DNA of 64,000 nt from Cecembia calidifontis (GTDB taxonomy: Bacteria > Bacteroidota > Bacteroidia > Cytophagales > Cyclobacteriaceae), in assembly GCF_004216715.1 (NCBI RefSeq), contig NZ_SGXG01000001.1, positions 682,001 to 746,000 on the forward strand, in the 5' to 3' direction. How positions within the stretch are numbered: position 1 is the first letter of the stretch; each line of letters starts with the position of its first letter. This document shows, in pieces, positions 61,096 through 64,000 of this stretch. The notes below the pieces were generated by a model. It was not told where the DNA came from and did no database searches. It worked only from the letters and a program-made list of their open reading frames with translations. The translations under genes were made by a program, and so were the position numbers.

Positions 61096-62367
61096 ATGAA
61101 AAAAAGATGGATCAGCGCAAGTGCCATGGTTTTTGCGCTTGCAGGAGGTTTTTATTGGCTTGGAGACAACTTTTCCTTAGGTGCTGCAGATGAAACTGAA
61201 ATAATTTTTGAAGAAGAGTTCGAAGAAGAGGAGGAACTATTTTATGGCATAAATATCAAAGAATTAGATGTGATAGAAGGAGTAGTCGGCAAAAATCAAA
61301 CACTTTCCACAATTCTTGCTCCTTTCAATGTTCCATATCAAATTATAGATGAGATAGCAAGGAAATCCATTGATATTTTTGATGTTAAAAAAATTGCTTT
61401 CAATAAGAAATTTATTGTACTCACCCCAAAGGACTCCTCTCAGGCACAATTTTTTATTTATGAACCTAATCCAGTAGAATATGTAGTTTTCAAACTGGAT
61501 GAGGTCGAAGTTTACAAAGAAGAAAAACCGATTGAATTAAGGCATGTAGAAATCGGAGGTGTCATAACCAAAAACCTGTACACCAATATGGTAGACCTAG
61601 GGGTCAATGTCGGCCTAATTGACAAATTCGCCGACTTGTTTGGATGGAATGTTGATTTTATGTCCACCCCCCCTGGTGATAAATTCAAAGTGGTGTTCAA
61701 GGAAAAAGTTGTTGACGGAAATGTTGTCGGGTTCACAGATATTGAAGCCGCATTTTTTGAACATAAAGGCCAGGAATACCATGCCATTCCTTTTACACAA
61801 AATGGCGAATTAACCTTTTTTGACCAAAATGGAAACAGCTTCAAAAAAGCTTTCTTAAGGCATCCATTAGAATACAGTAGAATAAGTTCAAGGTTTAACC
61901 TCAACAGATTTCATCCCGTCCAAAAAGTTTATAAACCTCATTTAGGCACCGACTATGCGGCTAAAACAGGAACAGAGATCCGTACGATAGGTGATGGAAC
62001 CGTAGTAGAAGCCAGGTTTACTAGTGCTAATGGCAATTATGTCAAAATCAAACACAATGGCACTTACACTACCCAATACCTCCACATGTCAAAAATTGCT
62101 TCAGGCATCAAACCTGGAACAAGGGTAAAACAGGGTCAGGTTATAGGATTTGTGGGCAGCACTGGGTTAGCGACAGGACCACATTTATGTTTCAGATTCT
62201 GGAAAAACGGCCAACAAGTTGATTGGTTAAAAGAGGAAATCCCACCGTCTGATCCAATTTCTCCAGAAAACAGATTGGCATTTGAACAGGTTAAATTAGA
62301 GAAAATGCAACAGATTGCAGCTATTCCTTTGACTGAAAAACCAGATAAACTGGTTGCTGAAAATTAA
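61096..62367 (+). CDS. M23-family metallopeptidase (LytM-type) with HxC variant zinc motif
   Basis: The 423-residue protein has an N-terminal hydrophobic anchor (AMVFALAGGFYWLG, about 10-23) and an acidic stretch (about 33-47). Two beta-rich domains of the Csd3/OapA kind (about 55-250) follow, then the peptidase domain (about 256-375). Zinc ligands H282 and D286 (HLGTD) and the catalytic H330 (YLHMS) are present. The last motif, normally HxH, is H363-L-C365, so the third ligand would be a cysteine. M23 enzymes cut peptidoglycan cross-bridges, and multi-domain members shape the cell wall. A bidirectional terminator follows. Confidence 0.92.
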   Translation: MKKRWISASAMVFALAGGFYWLGDNFSLGAADETEIIFEEEFEEEEELFYGINIKELDVIEGVVGKNQTLSTILAPFNVPYQIIDEIARKSIDIFDVKKIAFNKKFIVLTPKDSSQAQFFIYEPNPVEYVVFKLDEVEVYKEEKPIELRHVEIGGVITKNLYTNMVDLGVNVGLIDKFADLFGWNVDFMSTPPGDKFKVVFKEKVVDGNVVGFTDIEAAFFEHKGQEYHAIPFTQNGELTFFDQNGNSFKKAFLRHPLEYSRISSRFNLNRFHPVQKVYKPHLGTDYAAKTGTEIRTIGDGTVVEARFTSANGNYVKIKHNGTYTTQYLHMSKIASGIKPGTRVKQGQVIGFVGSTGLATGPHLCFRFWKNGQQVDWLKEEIPPSDPISPENRLAFEQVKLEKMQQIAAIPLTEKPDKLVAEN

Positions 62368-62512
62368 ATCTTGTTTGCACTCCCAAATTCATAAAATTCA
62401 TTTGTTGATTTTTTAATCCGATCTTCAGAAGGAATAGGCCATAAAATCGGAAAAGAGGAGGAGATCCATTTATTGATTATTAAAATATAAACTTCACAGA
62501 ATAAGGATAAAG

Positions 62513-62545
62513 AAAAAAGCTAACCGGAAACCGGTTAGCTTTTTT
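62513..62545. terminator. Strong bidirectional terminator
   Basis: A perfect 15-bp stem (62513-62527 with 62531-62545) has an AAA loop; its outer pairs are A-run against T-run. It separates the converging M23 and OmpA genes. Confidence 0.9.
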
Positions 62546-62597
62546 AGTAAATCAAATAGACCGAATATTAAAAAATAAAGTCGTTGATGTAGAAATA

Positions 62598-64000
62598 TCA
62601 TTTGCTGCTCAGCCTGAGCTCTGTTCTTCTGTTCTGCTGGTGCTGGGCCTCCGTGCAGTCGCCCGATGCGCAGTCCACCTTCGGACGGCTCTCCCCGAAC
62701 CACCTGTGCTCCATCCTCGAGGACTCAACCCCGCGCTTCACCAGGTAGTCCATCACCGCCTGCGCCCTGCGCTCCGAAAGCCCCATGTTATAGGCATCGC
62801 TGCCCCTGTTGTCCGTATGCCCCTCGATGTACAGCCTCAGGTCCGTCTTCCTGTTCATCATCACTCCAACCCGCTCCAGCTCCTTCCTGTGCACCGGCCT
62901 GATGCCGCTCCTGTCAAAGTCAAAGTATACCGTCGGAAGGCCCGCCTCCTCTCCTATACGCTCAAGATATCCCGGAAGGTCGCATGGATCCACGCCCTCA
63001 GGAAGGTCATACTGCCTGTCCGTGTCAGGGAACGCCTCCAGTACCAGCTCGCTCCGCCTGTTCAGCTGGTGCTCCGTCTCAGGACAGGCGACCCCGTCAC
63101 CGCAATCATTGACCAGCTTCTGCTCGCCGTGCCACTCCAGCCTCACCCTGCCCCCGTCAATGCCGTACCTTGAAAGGTAATCCCTTACCGAATTCGCCCT
63201 GCGCTCGCTCAGTTTACGGTTGTATTCCTCCGAAGCACGCGAATCCGTATGCGAGGACACCACCAGGTCCATGAAACCGTACCTGCCCATCAGCTCACCT
63301 ATCCTGTCAAGGGCCGGCTCCGCGTCCTTCCTGATCTCAGACCTGTCAAGGTCATAGTAAACTATGTCTACATACACAGGCGTCCTGTAGGGTATCGGGG
63401 CAAGCACGTACTCCCGCTTCAGCGTGTCCGCTTCCAGGCCCTTCGTGCTCAGGCTCCCGTCCGTCACCGGAAAATATCCCTTCCTGCTGATCCTCAGTAC
63501 AAAGTCGCCCTCAGGGTCAAGCTCCGCCGTCAGGATCCCCTCACGTGAAAGCTGTGCGGCTATGCTGCCGCCCCCCTGACGGGACAGTTCGCTGCTGTAA
63601 TCCGAAACCACGTCCCCCTCGCAGTCGCGCACCCGCGCCTGAAGGATCCTGAACAGGTCCTCCACTGTGTAAATATCGTCAAGGCCCATGCCGCCCTCCC
63701 TGTCCGTGGACAGGTAGCGCTTCCCGTCACCCGCCGCCACGAACGCAAAGTCGTCGCGAACGCTGTTGTACGGAACGCCCATGTTCCTCACATTCCCTAT
63801 TTTCCCGCCGTTATAGTCCGCCCTGAACACGTCCATCCCGCCAAGGCCTCCGTGGCCGCGAGAAGAGAAGTAGAAACTGCCCCCGCTCCTTGATGGATGG
63901 CTCTCGTTCTGGGCCGTGTTCACCTCTGGGCCCAGGTTCACCGGGGCCGAAAAGTTCATGTCACCGTCATACTCCACATAGTAAAGGTCAAAACCTCCCA
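62598..64000 (-). CDS. Tandem OmpA-domain outer-membrane protein, partial (N terminus beyond window)
   Basis: The frame is open to the right edge, and a GTG at 63977 is not a real start because PD40-type repeat sequence (GGFDLYYVEYDG) continues upstream of it. About 460 C-terminal residues are visible: two or more PD40/WD40-like propeller blades, a beta-sandwich region, and two OmpA peptidoglycan-binding domains. The first runs from VYYDLDRSEIRKDAEPAL to SHTDSRASEEYNRKLSERRA; the second from VYFDFDRSGIRPVHRKEL to GHTDNRGSDAYNMGLSERRA. Both bear the D-R pair that binds diaminopimelate. Base composition is very unlike the neighbours (40-42 G+C in two 60-base lines I counted), with correspondingly shifted codon use. 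Confidence 0.92.
   Translation of the reverse strand, partial: GGFDLYYVEYDGDMNFSAPVNLGPEVNTAQNESHPSRSGGSFYFSSRGHGGLGGMDVFRADYNGGKIGNVRNMGVPYNSVRDDFAFVAAGDGKRYLSTDREGGMGLDDIYTVEDLFRILQARVRDCEGDVVSDYSSELSRQGGGSIAAQLSREGILTAELDPEGDFVLRISRKGYFPVTDGSLSTKGLEADTLKREYVLAPIPYRTPVYVDIVYYDLDRSEIRKDAEPALDRIGELMGRYGFMDLVVSSHTDSRASEEYNRKLSERRANSVRDYLSRYGIDGGRVRLEWHGEQKLVNDCGDGVACPETEHQLNRRSELVLEAFPDTDRQYDLPEGVDPCDLPGYLERIGEEAGLPTVYFDFDRSGIRPVHRKELERVGVMMNRKTDLRLYIEGHTDNRGSDAYNMGLSERRAQAVMDYLVKRGVESSRMEHRWFGESRPKVDCASGDCTEAQHQQNRRTELRLSSK

Noticed and set aside
62640..63548. Several overlapping plus-strand open frames
   Set aside because: High G+C removes stop codons opposite the OmpA gene; the translations are low-complexity and lack start context.
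1..64000. tRNA, rRNA, CRISPR arrays, riboswitches
   Set aside because: I looked in the intergenic regions and saw no cloverleaf, no regularly spaced repeats and no known riboswitch core; a covariance-model search would be needed to exclude small RNAs.

Overview
The window is a bacterial chromosome segment of Bacteroidetes type, most likely from the family Cyclobacteriaceae (Algoriphagus-like). The supporting features are a SusC/SusD pair under FecI/FecR-type control, a type IX secretion C-terminal signal on one large exported protein, LytS/LytTR regulators, many lipoproteins, and -7 boxes of the TAnnTTTG type upstream of several genes. The genus is an inference. Base composition looks near 40% G+C throughout, except for the last ~1.4 kb, which is far richer.

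Positions 1-15964 form one long leftward block. It runs from an ECF sigma factor and FecR anti-sigma factor through a SusC/SusD transporter pair, a 1111-residue VCBS/ASPIC repeat lipoprotein, a vanadium-dependent haloperoxidase/acid-phosphatase lipoprotein, a SUMF1-fold protein without the catalytic cysteines, a Tat-exported Gfo/Idh/MocA oxidoreductase and a Tat-exported xylose-isomerase-like TIM-barrel protein, to a YCF48-type lipoprotein cut by the window edge. It looks like a nutrient-uptake locus in which the usual glycoside hydrolases are missing and a vanadium enzyme sits in their place. I consider it the best candidate for an undescribed system here.

Positions 16077-40000 are mostly housekeeping or widely conserved genes: a heme-binding DUF3365 lipoprotein, a YCF48/T9SS protein, a cystathionine-gamma-synthase-like enzyme, GNAT, prfA, acyP, a VWA plus AAA+ pair, CHAD, an RsmF-like methyltransferase, hflX, rfbC with a CpsB-type phosphatase and an epimerase, a TPR protein, phosphosulfolactate synthase, a DUF368 undecaprenyl-phosphate translocase, aroE, a PLP decarboxylase and PhoH. 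Two small exported paralogues with a shared C-terminal motif (40011-40992) follow, then three LytS/LytTR regulatory genes and uvrA.

Positions 46792-52368 hold a gene trio (LOG family, lytic transglycosylase, AsmA-like) interrupted by a 1654-bp IS1634-family element. The element is flanked by a 378-bp direct duplication with two mismatches. The duplication left both neighbouring genes complete, and the transposase carries an in-frame stop near its C terminus. The remainder contains YkgJ, a holin-like/PcrB operon, pheS, a glycine-rich outer-membrane receptor, aspS, an M23 peptidase with an HxC zinc motif, and the C-terminal part of a G+C-rich tandem-OmpA protein that runs off the right edge. 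I saw no tRNA, rRNA or CRISPR array.
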